From: Rutstroemia sp. NJR-2017a BVV2
Lineage: Eukaryota > Ascomycota > Leotiomycetes > Helotiales > Rutstroemiaceae
NCBI GenBank assembly: GCA_002946415.1
Contig: NJPS01000069.1
Coordinates: 62,001-126,000, forward strand
DNA length: 64,000 nt
Reading direction: 5' to 3'
Positions 24,429 through 35,214 of the stretch are shown piece after piece. The notes under the pieces are model-generated. The model saw only the letters and a list, made by a program, of their open reading frames with translations. It did no database searches and had not been told where the DNA came from. The stretch's first letter is position 1. Every line of letters begins with the position of its first letter. Made by a program: the position numbers and the translations under genes.

Positions 24429-26938
24429 CTACCCCCTCTTCGGTGCCCAATTCTCCAACCACGTTCTAGCCTTTTCCAAATTCCCACTCTCCGCCTCACA
24501 AGCCGCAACACACCACTCCAAATCCCACACCTTCTCCCCCGCCAGCATCTCTGCGAGATTCCTCCTCTTCTGACTCGCTTCATCTGTACAGAAATATATC
24601 GGCTCACTCCTATCACTCATCTTCTCCACCAGCGGTTGAATCAACGGAAGAGCATCTTTCGTCGTCAACGCGGGGCCTTTTTTTGCTGTTTTGCAGTACT
24701 CGTTATGACACCATGCTTTTCCACACCCAGTGATCATCTGACTTAAATATCTGCGCTCCACACGGCGTTTCATAGCTTTGCCCAGTGGGTCGTGCATGCT
24801 GACGTAGAGGGGCCCGAAACAGATACTACACAGACCGAGATCGTTTCCTGGTCCTTGGCCCATTCTGGAGCCAGCGCCGATCTCGCCATTCTTTCCTACT
24901 CCGTCGAGAGTGCGGCCGCAGTTTACGTTGCGGCATATAGCGGGTTTGGACCGGGACCCCTTTTCTAGTTCGTGGTGTTTGAGATGGGTGGACATGTCGC
25001 GGAGGCGAATAATTTTGTTGCAGAGATGGCATTCGGTTGTGCGGGCACCGTCGGCGAGTTCGTGGGCGGTGAGCCCGGAGAGGAGTGCTTCGGGGGATGG
25101 CTCGAAGGGGTCGCCTTCTTGGGGAACTTCAAGGTGGCAGAATTGGCAAAGGATGATCTTGCCGGGACATATGGATGTGCGGTGCACGGCGAGGTCTTTG
25201 AGGTTTGCTGCTTCATATGGGCAGTTTGGACATTGTTGAGGCTTGTGGAATACATATTCATGCTTTGTTTTACTAAACACATGTTAGCAACTATATTGGT
25301 AACAACACGTTATTCAATAGCATCGGTATAGACGATCGAGTACCCAGCACCAATGCTCGTCTCTGCGAAATCGCATGAGAAGGGGATTGAGAACGGCGTG
25401 GCTTTGCTGGTAAGGAAACTGAAAAGAGCTACATACCTATCAGGAGAGTTTCCGTATGCATCACAATACTCACAATGCCAATGATCTTCCCATTCCTTGG
25501 ACTTCTTCTGGAAAACGTTCTGACAGTGAGGACATAATATGTTATTCCGAAGACAGAAGTTTTCGTGAAGCATCATTGTCCTTTTCGGCACCCATTGCCG
25601 GCAGTTCTTACATTGCTCTTCATCTGGAGAATGCATCTCAGTATCTTCATCAGCACTTATTGGATTAGTTGATGATCCGTTGACTGTTCCCTGATCAAGA
25701 GACTTCACTCTGAGTGAATATCTCTGTGGTCCGTTTACTGGCTCTCCAGATCCTCGATAATGGACAGAGACAAAAAGTGCATCTGCTTTCTCCAATTCAA
25801 CGTTCGACTTTTGGATAACGATCCTCCTGGTCTTTTTATTCGAAAAGTCCCCAAATACATGTTCATCATCCCGCGGCCTTGCCCTTTGACGCGATGATTG
25901 AGGACTGACGAATAGTTCCACATCAGCTTCATCCTCAAGTGATAACTCGATATCTAAGCCTTGCGATCTATCCCAGGACGGAAGAGTGTAATCAACGTAG
26001 TCACCCTCCGCAACTTGTCCTGCGGAAGGTCTCCAGATATCCAAATCCCCACCAACCGAGCTTCCTTGGGCGGTTCCTGGAGCCTTTTGTGCCTTCGCCA
26101 TAATCTGCTTCAGTGTTTCTCTAGCTTGTTCTTCATTCAGAGCTTCAATATCCACCTCCAAATCAGTATCAACCACACAAATGCCATCTCCCTCGGGCGC
26201 AAATTTGTCTATTAAGAACCTAAATTCTTCTGATTTTGATCCTCGGACTGTCAAGATCTCCCCATTCGTTAATGTTGTGAAATTCTCCCGTAGATGCTTC
26301 TCAAGTAATGATTTCCAGTCCTCCGGGTTATATCCTGCTTCCAGCGGTCTTAATCTTACATATGTCCCTTTGGGTAATTGCTTCGCATGTACCGTGATTC
26401 GTGCCGGTTCTTCGCTTTCGTCCGTAAGGTCAATCGTCTCGTCCTGGGTAAGATCGATTTGAGAATTCTGAGTGAGATCTATAGGGGCATCTGGTGTGCC
26501 TCTGCCACTCTCAGTATTGGTAGTGGTTGTCGGTTTTCGTATCGGTTCGCTGACACCAAGCGCTTTCAACAAGAACGGGCTCAAACCAACTTCCCCTTCG
26601 TCTGCAGAAAATTCGCGGATACCTGCATATACAACATTCCCATTCTTCGAATTCACAAGCCGAAACGTAAGCGGATGAGGTAATTGTTGCTGGGTGTCCC
26701 GCCATTGCGACTGTTCTGCGCGCGCAGCAGCAAGAGAGTATGGGTTGAAAGGGTCGAAGGTGGCATTGTTGGGGCGACTGTTGGAAGGGACAGTGACGGT
26801 AGATGCTGCGAGAAGCTGCTCAAGGGCAGACTGTGGTAACGATATTTTATCTCCTGGAAGTATCTTATGAGACTTTGGCGCCACCGCATAGACTGATGAC
26901 CATGTTAGAGAAATGTCTTGATTCGGAGTTGCAGCCAT
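24429..26938 (-). CDS. Ufd1-like protein with C-terminal zinc fingers
   Basis: Two exons, 26938-25437 and 25272-24429, with a 164-bp intron, give 781 aa. The N-terminal half reads as a UFD1 domain: LPHPLTFRLVNSKNG near residue 87, then LPKGTYVRLRPLEAGY near 188 and a conserved EDWKSLLEKHLRENFTTL block. A short acidic insertion between these blocks carries three IDLT motifs at 153, 161 and 169. The C-terminal half is Cys/His-rich: TRAF-like fingers (CKNCRQWV, CPHCQNVF, CEYCDAYGN) continue across the intron into CPNCPYEA, CQFCHLEV, CHLCNKII and a final CRNVNCGRTL/CSICFGPL/CGKAWCHNEYC domain. Ufd1 proteins work with Npl4 and the Cdc48/p97 ATPase to extract ubiquitinated proteins. This long finger-bearing form is larger than canonical Ufd1 (about 350 aa) and may be a paralogue with its own targets. 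It shares a divergent promoter with the F-box gene at 27427. Confidence 0.85.
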
Positions 26939-27426
26939 GTTCCCGAGCGGGAGGGAAGTCTTGTAGGTTTGTTTGTGTCAGGCTGGGAGATTCTAGGAGA
27001 AAGAGCCTTTGATATAGAGAAAGTGTACATTCGCCAATGCCGTAGTTCTATAAAGTATTTAGAGCGACAAGGAATTAGACAAATGCGCCGAGTAATGGCT
27101 GTGATTCCTAAATATCGATATGTCAGCGCCGATAAATCCATAGAATCATCCAGCATCCGAGCTTTGTCCCACTAAGAGCTTAGTCTTATCCTTATCGATA
27201 AGAAAGTGTGGCTGCAGTGGCGCGTCACCCCGCCGGCCTTACGGAACGCAACCTCCCGGATGATGAGCCAAACTTCCAAATGCGATACCTTAACCGAATT
27301 CATTGAAGTCGACAACACGCCATTCTTGCAAGGTCATTTTCATTGTCTTGGTTGAGCAGCAGCATGAACTTGTAATTTGCACTTCTTTCTGATCTTCACA
27401 CTTTCACTTTCCCATCTAGAAGTGAT
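26939..27426. promoter_or_regulatory. divergent promoter with GATA palindromes
   Basis: This 488-bp region lies between the divergently transcribed Ufd1-like gene (start 26938, minus) and the F-box gene (start 27427, plus). It contains a perfect 12-bp palindrome CTTATCGATAAG at 27191-27202, which is two back-to-back GATA cores. It also has an adjacent CTTATC at about 27185, a second ATATCGATAT palindrome near 27113 and a GATAA near 27132. GATA factors such as the nitrogen regulator AreA or the White Collar complex bind these cores in fungi. Functional use here is inferred. Confidence 0.5.
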
Positions 27427-29207
27427 ATGGACGAACGATCACATCACACCACCATATCATCCACAATCGGGTTGCCATCGCCTCTCTTGCAGCTGCTCTA
27501 TAACCCTTTGGTCCTTTACCATATTGTCCCCTACCTACCTATACATTCTCTTTTAAGATTGGGCGCCGTCTCTAAGGATTTTAAGGCACTTATCTACGAA
27601 ACTCCCCATGTGTTCCGTTATTTGAGACTATCGGAGACGAAGTCTGCTCAATCCGAAATTGGATCCATTGACCATGGAGGAGAGATATGGAGGAATGTAC
27701 AACTCGATGAAAGTCTCACCGAGTACGAGTTAGCTATGTTCCTATCTTATCAAATGAGTCAAACTTAACTTCAATAGCTTTTACGGTGGTCCCCTCAGAG
27801 GCATATTCAACAATCTGCGCAAGAGAAATATACTTCGCGATGTTCAGACGTTGATCCTCGACGGACTGTCTGTTCCGTTTGACTTGGTGAGCGAGATCAT
27901 CTTGGATGATTCATACAACGTTCGCCTACTCTCTATTCGAGAAGTGCAACACCTCAACGAAGCAAAGCTAATGCAAGCTTTAAAATATGCCTGCCGATCA
28001 TCTAGAGCACCAAACACCCCTAGATTACAAGGACTTTACATATTCGGACGCAAAGAGCCGCCGCAAATTGAAAGGCCGAAGAGACACATCAATATGTATC
28101 CACCTGGAATTGCTCCAATTGATACCATTCCCAACTATGGCGTGATGTCTGCACAAGGTGCTCAGATCGGCGCGCAGCAACAGGGATCTGGAAGTGAACT
28201 AGCAGAGAACTCTTCATCAGATGGGAGTTGGAATCCAAAACGCGGGAACGTGTTTCCAGAACCGATATCAGAGGAATGGGCGTATACCATCCTAGCTTGC
28301 CAAGGCATCATCAATTTCGATGTGACGTTGTGCAATGGACCCCGGCATTCAGCAGGAAGGACGGCCGACAAGCAAGCCTGGTATCATCAAGCCGACTACT
28401 TTATCCCTCCTCGAGCAGCAACTCATGTTTTGGATTGCTGCACAACCTGTGGTACTTGCCCTGAAGGCGTTCCAGTATTCGGCAAAACTCCTCTTTCTCA
28501 GTTCCCGCTTCTAGCACCACCACCCCTTCACGTCTCAACAATCAAAGCAGCGAAGACTCCCTTTGACAGCAGCTTTGCATCAGAGAGAAAATTCATGGCA
28601 CGTTGTACGGATTGTTTACAGAGGAGATATTGTGAAAGCTGCAGGAAATGGTGGTGCGAGGACTGCTACGAGGCGACTGGACCAGTCCGCTCTCCAACTC
28701 TTCCCGAGAGTACCTCGGACAGCGAAACTATCAAGGTACATATGGGTCTCTGCGTTGAAACTTGTCTCGTGGCCGAAATGATGTCCGGTGCTGGCAGCAA
28801 TGGAATGTGGGGTTGAGTCAATGCCGCTGAGGCAACGTATGGAGTTATGGATTTCTTTTTATTTATCTGACCGTCTGCGAATGTCTGCTGACCCGAACCC
28901 ACAGTTTGGAGTGATGAAAAGTTGCTTTTTCTGCGGCCTCAATGTGAGATTTTCTCTCTGGAGATTAGCATGCCTGTCATCCATGCTAACATATCTTCCA
29001 GTGCCACGAGTGTATCGAGAAAACTCAACTCAGATGCAAAGTATGCGGCGGAGGTTACTGCACCACGCATAACGAAGGTTCCACGTTGAGCACAGTAGGC
29101 CGTCATGCAGTCGATGGTTGTAGATGCTGATACTGACCGGTGTTTAGTGCGACTGTATGAGAAGTAGTATTCTTGCAACAAGTATCTCAGTGCTAATGAG
29201 AATATAG
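27427..29207 (+). CDS. F-box protein with Cys-rich C-terminus, two possible ends
   Basis: Exon 1 is 27427-27722 and exon 2 starts at 27778 after a 55-bp intron. An F-box-like segment near residues 20-60 (YNPLVLYHIVPYLPIHSLLR, then VSKDFKALIYETPHVFR) suggests an SCF ubiquitin-ligase substrate adaptor. A leucine-rich region and a zinc-binding segment (CCTTCGTCPEG, CTDCLQRRYCESCRKWWC) follow. Model A reads exon 2 to 28735 and then splices to 28905-28943, 29002-29094 and 29148-29207. It has three more phase-0 GT-AG introns, gives 481 aa and adds a second Cys cluster (CFFCGLN, CHECIEKTQ, CKVCGGGYC, CDCM). Model B reads through 28735 to a stop at 28816 (444 aa), ending in MWG. Both tails look protein-like, so alternative splicing is possible. 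The N-terminal part is firm and the C-terminus is not. Confidence 0.75.
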
Positions 29208-30500
29208 GGTGTGCTCGTTCCCGTCGACGGACTATGTTTTTGTACTAAAAGTACAACTATTTTCTGCACTGAAAAGCACGAGTACTTGTCTGATCTTCGA
29301 AAGGTTGCTCGTCGTCGGTCGTATTTCCACTTCTTTTGTAACTTTATTGGTTCTCTACTCTGCATCTCAACTGATTTTTGGCATCTTCCTCAACGAGTCC
29401 ATAATGTATGGTGATACCCGGGTTCGGTATTAAAGAAGGGTTTATCTCTAGCCAGATTTTTTAGATAATATATCAACAGTTCACCTCAGACACTCAAATT
29501 GCATAAACACAGCAGTGATCTCACCTTCATTGACGCATAAACACAGCACTGATCTTACCTTCATTGACCGCAGCACGATACCATCCATATAAGTGAATCC
29601 TCATATATTTGCTTGTGTGAAGAACATTAACCTCATTCCTAATGATATCTACCCATTTCCCCAACACCAACACCAAGAAAATCAATATTCCTTGCCTCAT
29701 GATTCATCGCCCCATCCCTAAATTCACATATCCTCGAAGCACCATTCGACAACCTGCGTCGAAACATTCAACGCCGTGTAAAATGATACATACACATAAA
29801 ATCTCCTATTAACCTATCCCCAGCAATACCATCTCGATGTGAATGAGAAGCCCACAACACATCCATCCATCCATCCATCTATCCATCCACTTCGCCGTTA
29901 TGTAACTGTATCAAAAATAGACTCCTCTCCTCGACCATTGAGTATTGCTGAGCTAGCAATTTATCAATCGTCTCGCTCATCACACCTGATCTCCAGATTC
30001 TTGAAATCGCTTCCCCCCCCCCGGTAATCATAATCCACAACTCCCCTCCCTTCCCCTCTCAAAGCCCATCCCGCCTAACCCTCTTACTCGTCCGCATCGT
30101 GCGGATGGAAACTAGGGTTGGACGGGCTGTGCCGGATAGGATGATTTCTGCTGATTTGGGGTTTTCTTTTTCCTCAGTGTTTTCATTCGCTCCGGCTTTT
30201 GGACTCGAGGTTAACTTGAGCTCGGAGCTAGAGTTGGGGTTGGATGGAGAGGGGTTCTGGATAGGGATTGTGGGTGGTTTTCCTTGGGGTACGAACGGTG
30301 GGTTTGACGAGGCGGGGTTGGTCTTTTGCTTGTCTTTTTCTGAACTGGGGTTTCCGAGTCCATTATTGTTCGACTTGTTTTCGTTCTCCGTCTTGTTTTC
30401 ATTGCCCGTCTTCTTTTCATTCTCCTTCTTCTTTTCATTCTCCCTTTTCTTTCCCTCCACCTCTTTCTCATTCCCATCCTCCCTCATCCCATCCCCTCCC
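29208..30500. other. convergent region with an open frame continuing a neighbouring gene
   Basis: The stretch 29208-30058 has no supported gene; it includes a CATC tetranucleotide repeat at 29860-29890. From 30500 down to 30059 the minus strand holds an open, Lys/Glu/Asn-rich frame that begins one base out of phase with the coiled-coil gene ending at 30501. That part may be its displaced C-terminal coding sequence rather than noncoding DNA. Confidence 0.5.
29860..29890. repeat. CATC tetranucleotide repeat
   Basis: About seven CATC units with one CTAT interruption in noncoding sequence. It is a simple microsatellite. Confidence 0.85.
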
Positions 30501-31203
30501 TCATCCCCCACCATTAGGAAAGGACTGCAACAACCCATCTATCCCCGCATTCCCACTCCCATTAGCCTTCGCATCCCCTCCATTTTTCGTCCCCCCACCC
30601 ACCGCTCGCTCAGGCAGCTTCGCCGGTGCCATGAACGAGATCTGTCGCGTGCGCGACGCTTTCGCTGGCATGGCGATCACTTTTGCGAAGGCTTCCATGC
30701 TGGCTTCGTGGTCGCGGAGACGGCGCTCGTGTGCTAGGACGAGATCTGCTTTTTTTGGTTATTATGTGTTTGGTTTGGTTTGTTTGTCTGGTGTGGCTCC
30801 AGTCCTCCTCTATTTGTTCCCCTCTCTTTTTTATATGCTTTCCTTCCCTTCTGTACATATATCCCCTTTCTCATTCTTTCCTCTATACATATGTTCCCTT
30901 TTTCCCATACCCCTCCAAAGCAGAAAGAACAAGTAACAACTCACCCTCATGCCTCTTAACCTCCTCTAAATGCACCCTCATCTCCTCCGCATGCTTCAAC
31001 GCCTCCGTTTCGTAATACTGCTCCATTTCATACTGTTCCTGCGCGATTCGATCCGCTTCTTGCGCGATGCGCGATTGCGCTTCCAGCATCCGGTCTTGTG
31101 CCGCGGACATCTCGTCTTGTTCACGCGCACGCTGCTCGGCTTGCCGTTCGAATTCGATCATTTTGGGGGGCACGGCACCCCGGGTGCGGGTTGGTTTGGA
31201 CAT
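30501..31203 (-). CDS. coiled-coil protein of unknown function
   Basis: Two exons, 31203-30945 and 30745-30501, with a 199-bp intron, give 167 aa to the first stop. I do not recognise the family. After a short basic start (MSKPTRTRGAVPPK), residues about 15-105 form a nearly continuous charged helix rich in Glu, Gln, Ala and Arg (AQDRMLEAQSRIAQEADRIA), a probable coiled coil. It crosses the splice junction cleanly into LVLAHERRLRDHEASMEAF. The tail is Gly/Asn/Lys-rich. The frame ends at TGA just after a five-G run on the coding strand. A one-base shift there would enter an open, Lys/Glu/Asn-rich frame running to 30059, so the stop may be a frameshift or a sequence error. A large antisense frame over this locus is treated as a shadow. 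Confidence 0.65.
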
Positions 31204-32889
31204 TTTGTGGGTGGGACGGGAGGAGAAGAGAAGGAAAGAGAAAAGAAGAGGGGTTAATTGGAAGGATTTGGGAGAAGAGACGAGCTTCGCAACAAGATGG
31301 GAGAAAAGAGGAAGAGGGGGAAGAATAGGATTTATTATTTCCAAGCCGTAAAACAGGTCCTGCCGGTGCGATATGTGCACATGCAAGAATTGAAGCAAAT
31401 AACACAAATTAAGGGTCCAATAACTACACGCAGGGGCTAGTCCGTTTCGACACTTGCTTCGACAGACTAGAATGGGGATGAAATCCGACTTCTGCTTGGA
31501 AAGCCTATGGATAATATTTTGCAGTGGTGAGATTTTTGTAACCGCCACCAGTGCAGGTTTCAGAATGCACCTTGGGGTGTGGTAGCGGAAGTGACATGAG
31601 CTTGCACTTGAGACGCGCCTTGCGTCATGTTGCTTGAGGCTCTGACTTGACTTTGACTTTTGCCCTAGTGAGCGGAATTGGAGAACTAGAATCGATATTG
31701 AAATGGTGTTTGAATAATCCGATGATGAAATGTCTGGGCTTGGGCCTGGGACCACATGCTCAAATACTCGTTTTGGTCCGACAGAGCATTATTGGATTGA
31801 GCTTCGTAAACCCTGGATGGATGTTACAATTCCCCGGCAATATTCATGTTCCGTATTCTGGGAATTGAAGATTCTTATGTGAGTTGAGGATGAAAGTTCA
31901 TCTCAACTTTATCAAGTCGAAGAAATTGATCGATTGAGTATTGATGTTCATACTTCCCAGTCTGTTGCGGCATCTTCTTGCACAGAACGGAGGAGGAGTG
32001 ACATTTAGGATCTTGAGACGCAAATCCTGGCAAGGTCATTGTCGCTCAGATCTCTTGGGTAATAGCTGTCGTTGCCTTTCAGCACTTGTGATTTTGCTGA
32101 GCTCACCTCTGGATGACCTGATAAAGGTACAGAAGGTGAGAAGACGACGAGGTTAGTATTACTGCCAATGAGACCCACATGTAGGTAACGGTAGTTCTAA
32201 TTCTCTTACGCGAAGGAACCAGCCAAGCTTACATCTGGGAATAACATCATTTCTGGATGTACTTCTGTTCTTCTGGTTTTCTGTTTGTCTTTGCTCGAGC
32301 AGATTTCGAAGAATTCTGATTTCAAAGTTGAAAACATGTATTCCAAGCACGTGCTAGGGTCCTTTTTCTCTCCTCGTGACCCCGCATCAAACACGCGTAT
32401 GAACAATTTGCCACTACCAGTGTCACGAAGTTACACATCACAAATTCGTTTCAACAAACGTACAATAACGCCTAGAAATTTTTATATTCTAGAAGCTATC
32501 TTTTGCGCTCTATCACTTTGTACGTTGTCGCCGCAATGTAGACTGGATTTGAGTCGGCTTCTTGCTTGCGGGGTTGGGGGGGGGGGGTCTTTTCTGGTAT
32601 TTGCCTTTGGTGTGAACTCGAGTAGTGAATGAATGTTGAACGTTCAACGTTATTGCCGACGAACGATAACAAACAGAGAAAAGCTTCTTAATTCACTACC
32701 ACGTGGCATTGCTTAATTAGAAATACCAGAAGGAAGCCTTGAACTTTTCTGTCTTTCTTCATCGAACTTCTATCAACAAACATACCACAGACCGATAGTA
32801 GCCTGCGATAACTTTCACGCAGAAGTTACTTTCCCTCAGCATTTGTATGGGAAGTTGCTTTCAATTGTTCTACCCATCCACTAGTCACT
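31204..32889. other. divergent intergenic region
   Basis: This is 1.7 kb between the coiled-coil gene (minus) and the SRA-domain gene (plus). It contains short frames only and a G10-11 homopolymer near 32577-32587. No gene or RNA is supported. It presumably contains both promoters. Confidence 0.6.
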
Positions 32890-34324
32890 ATGGTTTCTAT
32901 ACAGGATAGCGGAGATGAGGCTCTCCCACTTTCTCAAGAAGTAAGTATCACATTGTCGCTCATAAGTCATGAATGCGCACCAGCTAATACAATTCCATAG
33001 TTCTCCCAAATAACCCTCCAAATCGAACCAGAAGAGACCTATACAGACTTTGTTGATTCCGGCGCCGACGAATCAACAAGTCCTGTATCTCCAGAACCTC
33101 CGGCATTCAATTTGCAGGATGCAATAAATGAACTTACAGACTTTAGGTATAGTGATGCTCCAAAGGAGATTGATCAAGCTGAAGCTTTGAAAACATTATC
33201 GTCCGTACAAGGTCCGCTTCGGATGGTGGCGGTTAAAAGTAAAGGACGCCGTCCAGTATCTGAAGAGGAATGGGATAAAGCGAAACTGTTTCTTTACACT
33301 CTATCGCGTCTGAATAGGATTACACCAGATTTTAGGTAAGTCTAGCATCCCCACGTCTGGCGAGCTCTGGCCAATATCAATATAGCAAAAAACTGTCCCT
33401 AAAAACATACCTGGAGCTATTCACCAAACCAGAACACAATTTTCCGCCTCTCTGTGCCACCATCTCACAAGCACTGATAGATAAATTTCAAGCGGGTGAT
33501 GGGTTTGAAGAGCGACCTCCCCCACAATTATCCATTTCGACTAAGACCTCGATAAACAAGAGGAAGTCAAAAGACGACACGACCGTCACATCACCCAAAG
33601 GTCGCAAACGATCTAAAGATGAGCCGAACGAGCTAATCAAACCACCGCCCCCAAACCATCCAATATGGGGACGCAACGGCATCATGCGCGGTCTCATGAC
33701 CAACGGCTCAAGCACCAAACTCGATCCCGCATACCCAGCCAAAGTCGACTTTCGAGTCTACGGACATAATGGCCTCACGAACGGCGACTGCTGGCCCAAA
33801 CAAATCGCCGCCTTACGGGACGGCGCCCACGGTAAGCCACCCCCAACCCTTCCCCTTCCCCCCAATCTAACCATCCCCTCCCCGCCTTAGGTTCCTCCAT
33901 GGGCGGCATCTCCGGCAGCACCACCACGGGCGCCTACTCGGTCGTAATCTCCGGCACCTACGACGAATTCGACCAGGACTCGGGCACCACCGTACACTAC
34001 TCCTCCCCGGGGGCGAAAGAAACCAACGCGAAAGAAGCCAACACCACCAACAGCGGCACGCAAGCACTGCTGCAATCACTCACCTCGCAGAACCCGATCC
34101 GGGTTCTCCGCACCGCCAAATGCCGATGGGCGGGCCGCCCTACCGCCGGATACCGCTACGACGGCCTGTACCGCGCGGCGAGCGTGACGCAGCGCGCGAA
34201 CGCGAAGCATGGGAAATTTTTAAGTTTCGAGCTCGTGCGCATCGAGGGGCAGGAGCGGATTGCGGTGGGGAGACCGCGCGCGCAGGAGGTGCAGCTTTTT
34301 GAGAAGGTGAGGGAGGGGTATTGA
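32890..34324 (+). CDS. SRA/YDG-domain protein, predicted modified-DNA reader
   Basis: Four exons, 32890-32940, 33001-33335, 33386-33831 and 33891-34324, with 50-60-bp introns, give 421 aa. The N-terminal 150 residues are acidic then helical (FLYTLSRLNRITPDF), with no named domain. A Lys-rich linker with a KRKSKDD basic patch follows. The C-terminal half is an SRA (YDG) domain: an opening YGHNGLTNGDCWPKQIAALR, a GGISGS...GAYSVVISGTYDE core, ALLQSL...PIRVLRTAK in the place of the base-flipping finger region, and YRYDGLYRAASV carrying the signature YDG. SRA domains flip and bind 5-methylcytosine or hydroxymethylcytosine; UHRF1 uses one at hemimethylated CpG. No RING, PHD or SET domain is attached, so this looks like a stand-alone reader, probably nuclear. 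Binding specificity is inferred from the family only. Confidence 0.88.
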
Positions 34325-35214
34325 TCTGGAGGGCGTGGGGTTATGAGCAGTGAGTGGTGAGTGGTGAGTGGTGAGTCGGGGTTTGGGTACTTTTAAGGAT
34401 GACGTTACGAGGATACGATACGATATGATACTCAGGAGTATGCTTCTTGAAATGAAGGGAAAGCGGATTCTTTAGAAAAGGAATGGGCTGGCTTGGGTGG
34501 GGATATTAAATATTAGGTAGATTACTGGTTTGGGTGTTCAACTTGAGGTTGGACAGTGCGATGGATTTGTCATCTGCAGTTGCGTATATGGAATTATACG
34601 TGCTGGGACATGGAGGGAGATTCGGATATTGAAGTGACTTGAATGTTCTAGTTGCATTCGGACAAGCAAATGAATATATGGTTTAACTTACTTTTATTGT
34701 TATACTCGGATTTGGATATTCAAGTTGCTGGATTTTGGTTGTGAATTTCCTCATCGTACGGGGTAGTGGGGGTAACATACGGTCCCTTCAGATTCCTGAG
34801 ACTGGTTGACTATATACATTTAGTCAGATTCGAGAGGAAGCAGAAGTATAACTGGGCACTCATTCTACTCTATACATATTGCATATATAAGGGAGGGGTA
34901 GAGACCAGAACCCACTGTTTTAATTGTTCAACAACACCTCAGACAACAAAAACATCAGAAACGACCTTCATCATAATCATTGTGATCATTTCTCAGCTAT
35001 CTATCAAGCAAGTAATCCACCCTATACTAAGAAGCGCTGGCAATCTTAATCTCCTTGTTCTGTAGCATCGTCAACACCGTACATCTCATCAACCCATCAT
35101 TCATTCATTTGTTCATCAACATCCCATAAAAATGATCTTTCCCATCCTCAAGCTCCAATAACCATATCCCTATTCCATACATACATTCATCTTCATCACC
35201 AAGCTGCCTTCAAT
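34325..35214. other. convergent intergenic region
   Basis: This is 3' flanking sequence of the SRA gene (plus) and pyruvate carboxylase (minus). It includes a short GAGTGGT repeat near 34350-34375 and AT-rich UTR-like sequence. No gene was seen. Confidence 0.6.

Noticed and set aside
30099..30936. Two plus-strand frames of over 200 codons antisense to the coiled-coil gene
   Set aside because: Translations are low-complexity Phe/Ser/Pro-rich, as expected from the reverse of Lys/Glu-rich coding sequence.
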